A stretch of 28,404 nt of DNA from an uncultured Actinomycetes bacterium. GTDB taxonomy: Bacteria; Actinomycetota; Acidimicrobiia; Acidimicrobiales; Ilumatobacteraceae. The position numbers and the translations under genes were made by a program. A model generated the notes under the pieces. That model did no database searches. It was given only the letters and a program-made list of their open reading frames with translations, and had not been told where the DNA came from. Location: assembly GCA_937927625.1 (NCBI GenBank), contig CALBSD010000125.1:1-28404 (forward strand), read 5' to 3'. This document shows, in pieces, positions 7,662 through 16,271 of this stretch. Within the stretch, counting starts at the first letter, position 1. Each line of letters begins with the position of its first letter.

Positions 7662-9575
7662 TTATGCGTCAGCAGATGTTGGCGCTTCGAGTGCTTCTTG
7701 CACCAACTTGCCAACTGTTGCTCCATCGATGGTTTCGTCTTCGATGAGCTTTGCTGCAACGAGTTCAAGTCCCTTGAGGTGGCGAGTCAGCACTTCATGC
7801 GCGCGCTGTTCTTGCTCATGCAAGATGCGAGAGGTTTCTTCGTCCAGCAATTGCGCAGTATGGTCGCTCACTTCGCGGCCGCTAGTCATGAGGTCTTCAC
7901 CAAGGAAGACCTGCTGCTGGCTATTCCATGCCATCGGACCAACTTTGTCGGACATGCCCCATTCACGCACCATGCGGCGCGCAATAGATGTTGCTTGTTC
8001 CAGGTCGTTCGCAGCGCCAGAGTTCAAGTGTCCAAACACAATCTTCTCGGCAACACGACCACCCATGGCCTTGCAGATGAGGTCTTCGAAGTATTCACGC
8101 GAGTACGTGTGGCGCTCTTCTGGCAATGTCCACGTGACACCCAAAGCCATTCCGCGCGGAAGGATGGTGACCTTGTGCAGCGGATCGGAGTGGGGAAGAA
8201 CTACGGCAAGAATTGCGTGACCACTTTCGTGAATAGCAGTGGCGCGCTTTTCCTCAGCATTGAGAACAAGGCTTTCGCGGCGCGCACCCATGACAACGCG
8301 GTCACGTGCATTCTCGAAGTCAATGCGCTCAATAAACGCAGAACCGCGACGCACTGCAAAGAGTGCAGATTCATTCACCAAGTTGGCAAGGTCTGCACCA
8401 GACATACCCGGTGTTGCCTTTGCCATGGTCTCGAGATCAACGTCGGTGCCCATGCGCTTATCGCGTGAGTGCACCTTCAAGATTGCAAGACGTTCTTCGT
8501 ACTCAGGGAGCGGCACCACGATCTGACGATCGAAACGACCAGGACGCAAGAGTGCTGGGTCGAGAATGTCGGGGCGGTTAGTTGCCGCGAGAATCACAAT
8601 GCCTTCGGTGGTTTCAAATCCATCCATCTCGGCCAGCATCTGGTTGAGAGTTTGCTCACGCTCATCGTGACCGCCACCAAGACCTGCACCGCGCTTACGG
8701 CCAATGGAGTCGATTTCGTCGATGAAGATGATGGCCTTGCCCATTTTGCGGGCTTGCTGGAAAAGGTCGCGGACGCGACTTGCGCCAACGCCGACAAACA
8801 TTTCCATGAAGTCAGATCCAGTAACTGAGAGGAAGCCGACGCCAGCTTCGCCAGCAACGGCACGCGCAAAGAGGGTTTTACCGGTACCTGGAGGACCAAC
8901 GAGCAAGATGCCTTTTGGAACGCGTGCGCCAATTTCTTTGAAACGCTCGGGCATGCGAAGGAAATCAACAACTTCTTTGATTTCAAGTTTGACGCCGTCA
9001 TAGCCAGCAACATCAGCAAAGGTGGTGGAGGGCTTGTCGGCTTGATATGTCTTTGCTTTGCTGCGGCCAACAGACATGATGCTGCCGGCTTGGCCCATTG
9101 CTCGGCGCTGCATCCAGATAAAGAATCCAATGACAAACAGGAATGGCAACACGATGGGCAAAAGGCTGGTGAGCCAGTTGGGCTGCGGAGTCTTGAAGTT
9201 GTAGTCAACGTTGTATTGCTTGAGCATCGCCTCGTCGGCGTCGCTGAGTTGCATTGCGCCAGTGGTGGTGAACTTTCCACCATTAGTAAGGACGCCTGAG
9301 ATGACATTGGTGGAGTTATTGATGGTCACGTTCTTGACGTTGCCGTCTTGTACTTGCACCAAGAACTCTGTGTAGCTCAGTTTCTCGCCAGTGGAAGGGG
9401 AGACAAACTGGCTGCCGAATGCCAGCAGAACAATCGCGGCGATGATCGCCCAGATAGCCCACTTGGGCATCGGTGGTTTGCCGTCGGTGCCTGGCTTCTG
9501 ATCGCGCATGCCTTTTAAAGGATTGCGCGGTGGCTGGTTGCGTGGTGGAGGGGGCGGAGGGGGCATCTCGCTCAT
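7662..9575 (-). CDS. ftsH: ATP-dependent zinc metalloprotease FtsH
   Basis: Membrane AAA+ protease that extracts and degrades misfolded and regulatory membrane and cytosolic proteins as a hexamer. In order over 637 residues: a proline-rich cytoplasmic start (PPPPPPPRNQPP), a membrane helix at 39-57, an external FtsH domain, a second helix at about 136-155, Walker A GPPGTGKT at 227-234, the pore motif FVGVG from 260, Walker B IIFIDEID at 282-289, arginine finger RPGRFDR near 344-350, zinc motif HESGH at 449-453, and the third ligand Asp 524 in SGAANDLEQ. Length is normal and all catalytic residues are present. It stands alone on the minus strand within the glycan region. A TAGCAT hexamer six bases before the ATG suggests a leaderless transcript. 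Confidence 0.98.
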   Translation of the reverse strand: MSEMPPPPPPPRNQPPRNPLKGMRDQKPGTDGKPPMPKWAIWAIIAAIVLLAFGSQFVSPSTGEKLSYTEFLVQVQDGNVKNVTINNSTNVISGVLTNGGKFTTTGAMQLSDADEAMLKQYNVDYNFKTPQPNWLTSLLPIVLPFLFVIGFFIWMQRRAMGQAGSIMSVGRSKAKTYQADKPSTTFADVAGYDGVKLEIKEVVDFLRMPERFKEIGARVPKGILLVGPPGTGKTLFARAVAGEAGVGFLSVTGSDFMEMFVGVGASRVRDLFQQARKMGKAIIFIDEIDSIGRKRGAGLGGGHDEREQTLNQMLAEMDGFETTEGIVILAATNRPDILDPALLRPGRFDRQIVVPLPEYEERLAILKVHSRDKRMGTDVDLETMAKATPGMSGADLANLVNESALFAVRRGSAFIERIDFENARDRVVMGARRESLVLNAEEKRATAIHESGHAILAVVLPHSDPLHKVTILPRGMALGVTWTLPEERHTYSREYFEDLICKAMGGRVAEKIVFGHLNSGAANDLEQATSIARRMVREWGMSDKVGPMAWNSQQQVFLGEDLMTSGREVSDHTAQLLDEETSRILHEQEQRAHEVLTRHLKGLELVAAKLIEDETIDGATVGKLVQEALEAPTSADA

Positions 9576-9581
9576 GTCCTC

Positions 9582-9587
9582 ATGCTA
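9582..9587 (-). promoter_or_regulatory. Putative -10 (TAGCAT) of ftsH, leaderless
   Basis: TAGCAT on the minus strand is followed by GAGGAC and then the ATG at 9575. The GAGG is only two bases from the ATG, too close for a good ribosome binding site, while the six-base gap fits transcription starting at the A of ATG. Confidence 0.5.
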
Positions 9588-9643
9588 CGGGGGTGTTCTG
9601 TCGTAGTTCCTTCGGTATCGCCGATTTGAGGGGCTGTGATGAG

Positions 9644-9649
9644 TACCGT
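9644..9649 (+). promoter_or_regulatory. Putative -10 (TACCGT) of the DUF3499 operon
   Basis: TACCGT lies seven bases before the ATG at 9657, giving a leaderless reading. The competing start at 9639 has GAGGGG (9628-9633) five bases upstream, so if that start is used this hexamer is inside the gene and is not the promoter. Confidence 0.35.
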
Positions 9650-9656
9650 TTTCCAC

Positions 9657-9887
9657 ATGGCTAGGCAATGCACTCGTCAAGGCTGCGTTCATCATGCAAC
9701 TGTGACCCTTACGTACCAATACGGGCGTTCACAGGTATGGCTGGACGACCTGTGGCCTGAACGGGACCCGCATTCATATGACTTGTGTGACCAGCATGCC
9801 AATCGCCTGAAGCCACCTTCGGGCTGGCATCTTGAGGACCGCCGTCAGCGTGTCCATGTATATGGCGCCGGCCGCCTCGCCGGCTGA
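9657..9887 (+). CDS. DUF3499-family small protein (putative zinc-binding)
   Basis: A 76-residue protein of a conserved actinobacterial family (M. tuberculosis Rv3258c is a member, by recollection). The pattern CTRQGC near the N-terminus, ATVTLTYQYG, HSYDLCDQH and the near-terminal PPSGWHLEDR matches that family. The cysteines and histidine (C5, C10, then CDQH) could bind zinc. Its biochemical role is unknown. The family usually sits next to manB, and here manB lies two genes downstream in the same direction. I chose ATG 9657, which puts the first cysteine at the family's usual distance from the start; ATG 9639, with a good GAGGGG ribosome binding site, would add six residues and is a real alternative. 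The next gene begins three bases after its stop. Confidence 0.8.
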   Translation: MARQCTRQGCVHHATVTLTYQYGRSQVWLDDLWPERDPHSYDLCDQHANRLKPPSGWHLEDRRQRVHVYGAGRLAG

Positions 9888-9890
9888 CCC

Positions 9891-10601
9891 ATGAAAGCTG
9901 CAGGGCGTCGAAGCCCTGGTCTCGCCGAAGGCCTTGCAACGTGGATGGGCATGTATCTGGTGGCCTCTCTGGCGCAGGTTTTAGTACTTGGTCTCACCGG
10001 TAGGTCCAATAGTGACCAAACTCAGATTCCGATTTGGGCGACCGCAGTAGCGGTCTCGGCAATGTGGGCTGTATACCTCGCATCGGTTCCGCGTTTTCTT
10101 CCGTTTGATGAGCGACCTCTGCAAACATTGCTCAGGTCAACATTCACAACTCGGGATATAGCCATTGGGATCCCTCTTGGTGTTGCGTGTCAATACGTCT
10201 TAATGAACGTGGTGAACTGGCCGCTGACAAAATTCTTTCCTGACACGTTCTCATTTCACGAAATTTCACAACGCGCCACTGATATCTCCAACTCTGCGCC
10301 AGGGTGCTGGAAAATCTTGCTCGTCATTGTTGTGGTTGTTGGCGCCCCGATTGTTGAAGAAATTGTGTATCGCGGAGCAGTGCAGACCCATGTACAACGA
10401 ACAGCAAGCACCACAGCTGCAATTGTCGGAACAGCAGTGTTGTTTGCTGCCATACACATGTCGCCCATTGAGTTCCCCGGACTCTTTGCATTTGCATTGG
10501 TGCTGGGATATTCGCGTCATAGGTCTGGCACACTTGGACTCTCGATTGTGACGCACATGGCGTTTAACGCTGCTGGCTTAGTACTTGTCCTTGTGAAGTA
10601 G
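9891..10601 (+). CDS. CPBP-family intramembrane glutamic protease (CAAX protease-like)
   Basis: A 236-residue protein with about six to seven hydrophobic segments and the three motifs of the CPBP (Abi, CAAX protease and bacteriocin-processing) family. Motif 1 is EExxxR as EEIVYR (E156, E157, R161), motif 2 has the histidine in FAAIHMSPIEF (H189), and motif 3 is HxxxN as HMAFN (H222, N226). All putative catalytic residues are present. The substrate is unknown; bacterial members process peptides, act in immunity to bacteriocins, or tune membrane-protein turnover. Lying between DUF3499 (three-base gap) and the GT-C-like gene (five-base gap), it probably belongs to the same operon, so an envelope role is likelier than bacteriocin immunity. 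No bacteriocin gene is near. Confidence 0.88.
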   Translation: MKAAGRRSPGLAEGLATWMGMYLVASLAQVLVLGLTGRSNSDQTQIPIWATAVAVSAMWAVYLASVPRFLPFDERPLQTLLRSTFTTRDIAIGIPLGVACQYVLMNVVNWPLTKFFPDTFSFHEISQRATDISNSAPGCWKILLVIVVVVGAPIVEEIVYRGAVQTHVQRTASTTAAIVGTAVLFAAIHMSPIEFPGLFAFALVLGYSRHRSGTLGLSIVTHMAFNAAGLVLVLVK

Positions 10602-10606
10602 GAAAA

Positions 10607-13057
10607 ATGAATCTTGAAGAAGACATGCAAACGATTGATGACGTCGAAGTGATGGAGATATCCGGACGAGATTCTGATTGGGTAACCACCTTCAAATCCA
10701 TGAGCACAACTGCGGTGGTGCTGGGCGCAACGCTCATCATCTTGTCAATCCTGCATCCAGGGCTCATTCTGAAGAACAACACCCCAACAGGCGGCGATAT
10801 GGGTGCTCATGTATGGGGCCCTGCATATCTTCGAGACGTGTTGTTGCCGCATTGGCGTCTCACTGGCTGGAGTATGGATTGGTACTCCGGATTGCCCGCG
10901 TATCGCTTTTACATGGTGGTGCCAGCGCTCGCCATTGTGTTGCTCAATGTGGTGTTGCCATATGGCATCGCCTTCAAGATCATTGTTGTGACGGGTCTTG
11001 TTGCATTCCCGTTCTGCGTTCACTTCATGGGACGCATCGCAAAGTTGGCGTATCCACTTCCGGAGTTGATGGTCGTTGGCGCAACGATGTTCTTGCTTGA
11101 TGAGAGTTTCACCATTTACGGCGGAAATATTGCGTCAACAATGGCGGGGGAGTTCTCGCACTCTATTGCGCTTGCTTTTTCTATAGTGGGCCTCGGACTC
11201 TTTGCACGAGTTCTTGATGACGGAAAGCATCGCGGATGGGCAGCAATTTTCATTGCGCTCTCTGCATTGAGCCACGGCATTGTGCTCCTGTTTGTTTTCG
11301 GTGGCGCCGTTGTGATGATGGCGTTGTATCGCGATCGTCAGCGTCTTCGCGCTGGTGCGCTCACACTTGGATGCGCTGTGTTGTTGTCTGCATTTTGGGT
11401 TATTCCATTTTTGGGTGGCCATGCATTCATGACAGACATGAAGTACGGATCTGAACCTGGTGGTGGCTCGTTCTCCTCAATGTGGGACATGTACTTTCCT
11501 CTAAATCCTCTATGGGATGTCGTGCTTGTTGTTCTTGCACTTGCTGGTTTCGCTGGTTCCATTGCGCGAAAGCGTCGCCTTGGCATCTGGATGGGTGTGT
11601 ACATCCTCGTGCTGATGGTGGGCGTGAAAGTTGCGCAAGGTGGATTGCCGATTATCGGCCTGCTGTGGAACCCTCGCATCCTTCCGTTTATTTATCTTCT
11701 TCGTTACATGCTCGCTGCAATTGGTGTGTACGAAGTTGCTGCGTACCTCATGCGAGTTGTTGCCCTTGAGCGCCGCAAAGAGAATGTCTCTTCAACGCCA
11801 CGAACAAGTGTTGGCACCTCCATTCTCTGGGTCATGACGCTGTTCTGTCTCGTCGTCATTGGTGTGCGCTATCAAGCGCTTCCGTTCGGAAAGTTGACGT
11901 CGAACGGTTCAACAACGAGCTATTCATGGGGCCCACTCAAGTTCCCCGCAAGTCGGGCGTTCAGCGATGGCTGGGCGCGTTGGAACTTTGAAGGGTACGA
12001 AGGAAAGACTTCATACGCCGAGTATCACGGTGTCGTCGAGAAAATGAAGTCCCTTGGAAATGATCCGGCACACGGATGTGGACGTGCATTGTGGGAGAAC
12101 AATTCGGATCTCAATAAGTACGGCACGACCATGGCACTGATGTTGTTGCCGTTCTGGACCAAGGGATGCATTGGGTCCATGGAAGGTTTGTACTTTGAAG
12201 CTGCGGGTACAACTCCATATCACTTCATCGCGGCTGCAGCTCTCTCAAAGCAGAGCAGTAATCCAGTGCGAGAACTTCGTTATGACAACAACGATGCGGT
12301 GAAGGGCGTTGCATACATGCACTCGCTGGGCATTCGTTATTACATGGCCTACACACCAGAAGCGATTCAGAAGGCAGATGCTGAAGTTGAATTAACCAAA
12401 GCCGGTGTGAGTGGCCCATGGCATATTTACGAACTGCCAACGACCCTCGTCGAGCCACTCTCGATTCAGCCAGTCGTTGTTACTCCACGTTCTGGTGATC
12501 GTCGCGAACGTTGGTTAGAAATTGGTTCCTCGTACTTCCAGCACGCAGATGAGTGGAATGCTTTGCCAGTTGCAGAAGGTCCATCTTCTTGGCAGCACAT
12601 TGATGTGAAAGCAGATCCCGATCGAAAGGTCGGCAACCCAGGTGACCCAGGTCATCAGGTGGACATAGTGGTTCCTCAACAAACAATCATAAAGACTGCC
12701 GTCGAGCCAGCGAAGGTGTCCAACATCAAGTTGGGTACCGAATCTGTTTCATTCTCTGTTGACAAGGTTGGTACACCCGTACTTATTAAGGTCAGTTACT
12801 TCCCTAACTGGCAGGTGTCTGGTGCGAAAGCTGTGTATCGCGCGGCCCCCAACATGATGGTCGTTATTCCCACAGAGAAAAACGTGCGACTTTCATATGA
12901 GCCTTCAACACTTGACAAATCTGCTTATCTTTTGACATTCATCGGAATTGTTTTTGTGGTCTTCTTGTTCCGTCGTCGTTTGCGTTATGGAACATCAATG
13001 CCTACAAGGTCTTCTGAAGGGTCATCATTCGACGAAGTCGACACCGATAGCCTCTAA
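10607..13057 (+). CDS. GT-C-like polytopic membrane glycosyltransferase (6-pyruvoyl-tetrahydropterin-synthase-related membrane family)
   Basis: An 816-residue integral membrane protein. After a short acidic cytoplasmic start, helices begin near residue 34. The first external loop carries GGDMGAHVWGP (D64, H68), the spot where GT-C enzymes place the catalytic acid for a lipid-linked sugar donor. About a dozen membrane segments run to about residue 425, then a large external domain with GIRYYMAY, GPWHIYELP and YFPNWQVSGA, ending in one helix and a basic tail. These features match the family named PTPS-related membrane protein, which despite the name is thought to be glycosyltransferase-like. 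The external part holds a pair of cysteines (HGCGRALW and KGCIGSM). Donor and acceptor are unknown. An AGGA (10600-10603) precedes the ATG, and manB starts four bases after the stop. Confidence 0.75.
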   Translation: MNLEEDMQTIDDVEVMEISGRDSDWVTTFKSMSTTAVVLGATLIILSILHPGLILKNNTPTGGDMGAHVWGPAYLRDVLLPHWRLTGWSMDWYSGLPAYRFYMVVPALAIVLLNVVLPYGIAFKIIVVTGLVAFPFCVHFMGRIAKLAYPLPELMVVGATMFLLDESFTIYGGNIASTMAGEFSHSIALAFSIVGLGLFARVLDDGKHRGWAAIFIALSALSHGIVLLFVFGGAVVMMALYRDRQRLRAGALTLGCAVLLSAFWVIPFLGGHAFMTDMKYGSEPGGGSFSSMWDMYFPLNPLWDVVLVVLALAGFAGSIARKRRLGIWMGVYILVLMVGVKVAQGGLPIIGLLWNPRILPFIYLLRYMLAAIGVYEVAAYLMRVVALERRKENVSSTPRTSVGTSILWVMTLFCLVVIGVRYQALPFGKLTSNGSTTSYSWGPLKFPASRAFSDGWARWNFEGYEGKTSYAEYHGVVEKMKSLGNDPAHGCGRALWENNSDLNKYGTTMALMLLPFWTKGCIGSMEGLYFEAAGTTPYHFIAAAALSKQSSNPVRELRYDNNDAVKGVAYMHSLGIRYYMAYTPEAIQKADAEVELTKAGVSGPWHIYELPTTLVEPLSIQPVVVTPRSGDRRERWLEIGSSYFQHADEWNALPVAEGPSSWQHIDVKADPDRKVGNPGDPGHQVDIVVPQQTIIKTAVEPAKVSNIKLGTESVSFSVDKVGTPVLIKVSYFPNWQVSGAKAVYRAAPNMMVVIPTEKNVRLSYEPSTLDKSAYLLTFIGIVFVVFLFRRRLRYGTSMPTRSSEGSSFDEVDTDSL

Positions 13058-13061
13058 ATCG

Positions 13062-14429
13062 ATGAGCACAGACCCTGCGGTTCTTGACCAAATTGTCAAG
13101 GCCTATGACGTGCGGGGCACCACTCCCGACGAAATGAATGACGATGTCGCATATGCGTTAGGTGTTGCGTTTGCTGAATTCGTTCGTGCACCGATGATCC
13201 TTGTTGCGCGTGATATGCGTGTCACGGGTGAATCATTAGCGGCTGCATTTGCTGAAGGTGCAATGTCCCGCGGCGCAGACATTGTGGATCTTGGTCTTGC
13301 AAGCACTGACCTTGTGTATTTCGCTGCCGGTTCATTGAATGCTCCCGGTGCAATGTTTACGGCCTCGCATAACCCAGCCCAGTACAACGGCATCAAGTTC
13401 TGTTTGTCGGGTGCTCGCCCTGTGGGAATCGATACCGGTCTTGCAGAGATTCGCGACACCGCTAAGAGCGTGCTCGCTGGAACTGGACCGTCACCCGTAG
13501 CGGTGGCAGGTACCAGTACTCAACGCGACATGTTGGACGCCTTCGCCGACCACGTGGTCTCGTTCATTGACATTGATGCAATTAAGCCAATGAAGATCGT
13601 GGCGGACACAGCAAACGGAATGGGTGGTCTCATCGTTCCGGTTGTCTTTGAACGTCTTCCCATGATTCAACTTGAAGTGATGTATCCCGAACTTGATGGT
13701 TCATTCCCGAATCATCCGGCAGACCCGATTCAGCCAGCGAACCAGCGTGATTTGCAAGCGCGAGTCGTGAGTGGCGGTTTTGATCTTGGTCTTGCATTCG
13801 ATGGCGACGCAGACCGAGTCTTCGTTGTTGACGAACAAGGCCGCGGTCTCTCCGGCTCGACAACGACTGCGATTCTTGCTGCAGGCGTGTTGCGCGCACA
13901 TCCTGGTGCAACGGTGCTGCACAACCTGATTTGTTCTCACAGCGTTCCCGAAGTCATTCAGGAAAATGGTGGAGTTCCTGTTCGCACAAAAGTGGGGCAC
14001 AGCAACATCAAGCAAGTGATGGCCGAGACCGGCGCGGTCTTCGGTGGCGAACACAGTGCGCACTATTACTTCTTGGATAACTACCGCGCGGACTCTGGCA
14101 TCATCGCCACGATGTTCATGTTGCAAGAGCTCTCTCGCACCGATTCTCCGCTGTCCGTGTTCCGTCAGCCATTCGAGCGCTACGAGGCGAGTGGTGAGAT
14201 CAACACCAGTGTTCGTGACGCACAAGAAGTGATGAAAGCAGTCTCTGAGAAGTACAGCGCGTTCCCTCAGGACTGGATTGATGGACTCACTGTTGAATGT
14301 GGCGATTGGTGGTTTAACCTTCGTCCATCAAATACTGAACCATTGCTTCGACTCAACCTTGAAGCAGCAACCCGCGATGAATGCGACAATCATGTCGCTG
14401 AAGTCCTCTCATTGGTGACATCGATCTGA
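13062..14429 (+). CDS. manB: Phosphomannomutase/phosphoglucomutase
   Basis: Interconverts mannose-6-phosphate and mannose-1-phosphate (often also the glucose forms), supplying GDP-mannose for the nearby dehydratase and transferases. The 455 residues show the family order: IVKAYDVRGT at 11-20, the phosphoserine loop TASHNP with S102, the metal loop DGDADR at 247-252, the sugar-binding GGEHSAHYY near 330, and the phosphate-binding RPSNTEPLLRLN near the C-terminus. I chose the ATG at 13062, four bases after the previous stop, because the open frame further upstream lies inside the preceding gene and lacks family similarity. Length is normal. It corresponds in context to M. tuberculosis manB/pmmA, which also neighbours DUF3499. 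Confidence 0.96.
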   Translation: MSTDPAVLDQIVKAYDVRGTTPDEMNDDVAYALGVAFAEFVRAPMILVARDMRVTGESLAAAFAEGAMSRGADIVDLGLASTDLVYFAAGSLNAPGAMFTASHNPAQYNGIKFCLSGARPVGIDTGLAEIRDTAKSVLAGTGPSPVAVAGTSTQRDMLDAFADHVVSFIDIDAIKPMKIVADTANGMGGLIVPVVFERLPMIQLEVMYPELDGSFPNHPADPIQPANQRDLQARVVSGGFDLGLAFDGDADRVFVVDEQGRGLSGSTTTAILAAGVLRAHPGATVLHNLICSHSVPEVIQENGGVPVRTKVGHSNIKQVMAETGAVFGGEHSAHYYFLDNYRADSGIIATMFMLQELSRTDSPLSVFRQPFERYEASGEINTSVRDAQEVMKAVSEKYSAFPQDWIDGLTVECGDWWFNLRPSNTEPLLRLNLEAATRDECDNHVAEVLSLVTSI

Positions 14430-14430
14430 C

Positions 14431-14694
14431 ATGAATAACAACGACAAGGACGAACTCTTGAACATCGACCCATCCCTTCTTGCCATCCTTGCGTGCCCGG
14501 AAGACAAAGGTCCGTTGTGGTTCATTGAGTCCGAGAATCTGCTGTACAACCCGCGTTTGAAGCGTTCGTACCCAGTGATTGACGGCATCCCCGTGATGTT
14601 GGTCCAGGAATCCAGCTCTGTCAGTGACGCAGAACACCAGCGTTTGCAGGGAATCATCTCTGCACAGGGACTCAATCCCACCTTCAACGCCTAG
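14431..14694 (+). CDS. Trm112-family small protein
   Basis: An 87-residue protein with the Trm112/YcaR pattern LLAILACPEDKGPLW, then LKRSYPVIDGIPVML. In eukaryotes and archaea Trm112 is a zinc-binding activator of methyltransferases; in actinobacteria such proteins are common next to manB and ahcY, with no settled function. Only one cysteine (in ACPEDKGPL) is present, so the four-cysteine zinc site is not made here. It starts two bases after the manB TGA (one-base gap) and is clearly co-transcribed with it. A role helping SAM-dependent methylation would suit its position just upstream of ahcY, which removes the by-product SAH, but that is inference. Confidence 0.88.
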   Translation: MNNNDKDELLNIDPSLLAILACPEDKGPLWFIESENLLYNPRLKRSYPVIDGIPVMLVQESSSVSDAEHQRLQGIISAQGLNPTFNA

Positions 14695-14702
14695 GTATTG
14701 GC

Positions 14703-14708
14703 TAGGGT
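14703..14708 (+). promoter_or_regulatory. Putative -10 (TAGGGT) for ahcY
   Basis: The same TAGGGT hexamer that sits before the crotonase gene occurs nine bases after the Trm112 stop. Start of transcription would fall near 14715, giving a leader of about 90 bases, unlike the leaderless starts elsewhere. No convincing -35 was seen. Confidence 0.3.
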
Positions 14709-14730
14709 AATCACCCGTTCGGGCTGATTA
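14708..14730 (+). other. Hairpin downstream of the Trm112 gene
   Basis: TAATCA plus CCC (14708-14716) pairs with GGG, one bulged C, then TGATTA (14721-14730) around a GTTC loop. There is no T tract after it, so it is a weak terminator candidate for the manB-Trm112 transcript or a leader structure. It overlaps the putative -10 of ahcY by one base. Confidence 0.4.
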
Positions 14731-14768
14731 GAGCGGTGCCAGTTGGCCCCAGCCCCGAGCGTTTCCAT

Positions 14769-14788
14769 ACTCGACAACGTTGTTGAGT
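14769..14788. promoter_or_regulatory. Near-perfect 20-bp palindrome upstream of ahcY
   Basis: ACTCGACAACGTTGTTGAGT reads as an inverted repeat with one G:T mismatched pair and no spacer. It ends 18 bases before the ahcY start and just before the AAGGAG ribosome binding site. It could be an operator for a dimeric repressor, or a stem near the ribosome site in RNA. No known SAH-sensing riboswitch pattern is evident. Confidence 0.4.
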
Positions 14789-14806
14789 TGACTCTAAGGA
14801 GCCCCA

Positions 14807-16255
14807 ATGTCCAATCTCGCTGCGCGTCGTGATTATCGCGTCGCAGACCTCAGCCTTGCACCATTCGGTCGTAAGGAAATCCACCTCGCTGAACATGAGA
14901 TGCCCGGCCTTCGTTGGTTGCGTAAAGAATTCGGTGCGTCAAAGCCATTGAAGGGTGCTCGCATCTCTGGCTCATTGCACATGACCATTCAGACTGCAGT
15001 TCTCATTGAGACACTTGTTGAACTTGGTGCAGAAGTGCGCTGGGCAAGCTGCAACATTTTCTCCACACAAGATCACGCAGCTGCTGCAGTTGTCATCGGT
15101 CCTAACGGAACCCCAGAAGACCCGCAGGGTGTCCCCGTGTTCGCTTGGAAGGGCGAGACACTTGAGGAGTACTGGTGGTGCACCGAGCAGATGATGACAT
15201 GGCCTGACGGCAACTTGCCAAACATGATCCTCGACGACGGTGGCGACGCAACATTGCTCGTGCACAAGGGTGTTGAATTTGAAAAGGCTGGCGCAGTGCC
15301 AGACCCAACAAGCGCATCGAACCCAGAACTCGCTCTCATTCTTGGTCTGTTGCAGCGCTCGCTGAAGACAGAACCAACGAAGTGGACAGAAATGGCTGCA
15401 TCCATCAAGGGTGTTACCGAAGAGACCACCACTGGTGTGAAGCGTTTGTACAAGATGGCAGAAAAGAATGAGCTTCTTTTCCCAGCAATCAACGTGAACG
15501 ACTCAGTGACGAAGAGCAAGTTTGACAACCTCTACGGTTGCCGTCACTCACTCATCGACGCAATCAACCGCGCCACAGACGTCATGATCGCCGGCAAACT
15601 TGCAGTCGTTTGTGGCTACGGAGACGTTGGCAAGGGTTGTGCACAGAGCCTTCGTGGTCAGGGTGCACGCGTCATCGTGACGGAAATCGACCCCATCAAC
15701 GCATTGCAGGCTGCAATGGAGGGTTACGAAGTCAACACTCTCGAGTCCGCACTTGGTGAAGCTGACATCTTCGTGACCGCAACAGGTAACGAAGCAATCA
15801 TCACCGCCGACCACATGGCCGGCATGAAGCACAACGCAATTGTGTGCAACATCGGCCACTTTGACAATGAAATCGACATGGCTGGTCTTGCACGTAGTGG
15901 TGCAACACGCGATGAACTCAAGGCTGGCACCGACCTTTGGTCGTTCCCTGATGGCCATGCTGTCATCGTTCTTGCAGAAGGCCGTCTTGTAAACCTTGGT
16001 TGTGCAACTGGTCACCCATCATTCGTGATGAGTTGTTCTTTCAGCAACCAGGTCATCGCACAGATCGAGTTGTTCAACAACCTTGAGAAGTACCCATTGG
16101 GTGTGTACGTGTTGCCGAAGCATCTTGACGAAAAGGTTGCTCGTGCACACCTTGACGCACTTGGTGTGAAGCTCACACAGCTCACTGATGGTCAGGCCGA
16201 ATACATGGACATGGACCCTGCAGGTCCGTTCAAGCCAGATCACTACCGTTACTAA
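14807..16255 (+). CDS. ahcY: Adenosylhomocysteinase (S-adenosylhomocysteine hydrolase)
   Basis: Reversibly splits S-adenosylhomocysteine to adenosine and homocysteine with bound NAD, keeping methylation reactions running; cytosolic tetramer. The 482 residues show a substrate domain (SGSLHMTIQTAVLIETL, WASCNIFSTQDHAAAA), an NAD domain with GYGDVGKGCA near 267-276 and a following acidic strand end VTEIDP, HPSFVMSCSFSNQV, and the canonical C-terminal GPFKPDHYRY that reaches the neighbouring subunit's NAD. The length includes the roughly 40-residue insertion seen in many bacterial enzymes (around WPDGNLPNMILDDGGDATLL). A strong AAGGAG (14796-14801) sits five bases before the ATG, one of the few clear ribosome binding sites in the window. 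It has its own 112-base upstream region and is closed by a strong terminator. Confidence 0.98.
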   Translation: MSNLAARRDYRVADLSLAPFGRKEIHLAEHEMPGLRWLRKEFGASKPLKGARISGSLHMTIQTAVLIETLVELGAEVRWASCNIFSTQDHAAAAVVIGPNGTPEDPQGVPVFAWKGETLEEYWWCTEQMMTWPDGNLPNMILDDGGDATLLVHKGVEFEKAGAVPDPTSASNPELALILGLLQRSLKTEPTKWTEMAASIKGVTEETTTGVKRLYKMAEKNELLFPAINVNDSVTKSKFDNLYGCRHSLIDAINRATDVMIAGKLAVVCGYGDVGKGCAQSLRGQGARVIVTEIDPINALQAAMEGYEVNTLESALGEADIFVTATGNEAIITADHMAGMKHNAIVCNIGHFDNEIDMAGLARSGATRDELKAGTDLWSFPDGHAVIVLAEGRLVNLGCATGHPSFVMSCSFSNQVIAQIELFNNLEKYPLGVYVLPKHLDEKVARAHLDALGVKLTQLTDGQAEYMDMDPAGPFKPDHYRY

Positions 16256-16271
16256 GAACTACTCGTTCTAA

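Noticed and set aside
9891..10601. CPBP protease as a bacteriocin-immunity or phage-defence gene
   Set aside because: No bacteriocin, toxin or defence gene is near; spacing ties it to an envelope and mannose operon.
12948..13061. A longer N-terminus for the phosphomannomutase
   Set aside because: The extension overlaps the previous gene and reads as low-similarity Cys/Ser-rich sequence; the family begins at the residues coded from 13062.
14695..14806. Possible SAH riboswitch before ahcY
   Set aside because: The leader has a hairpin and a palindrome but I could not lay it onto the known SAH riboswitch core; a covariance-model search would decide.
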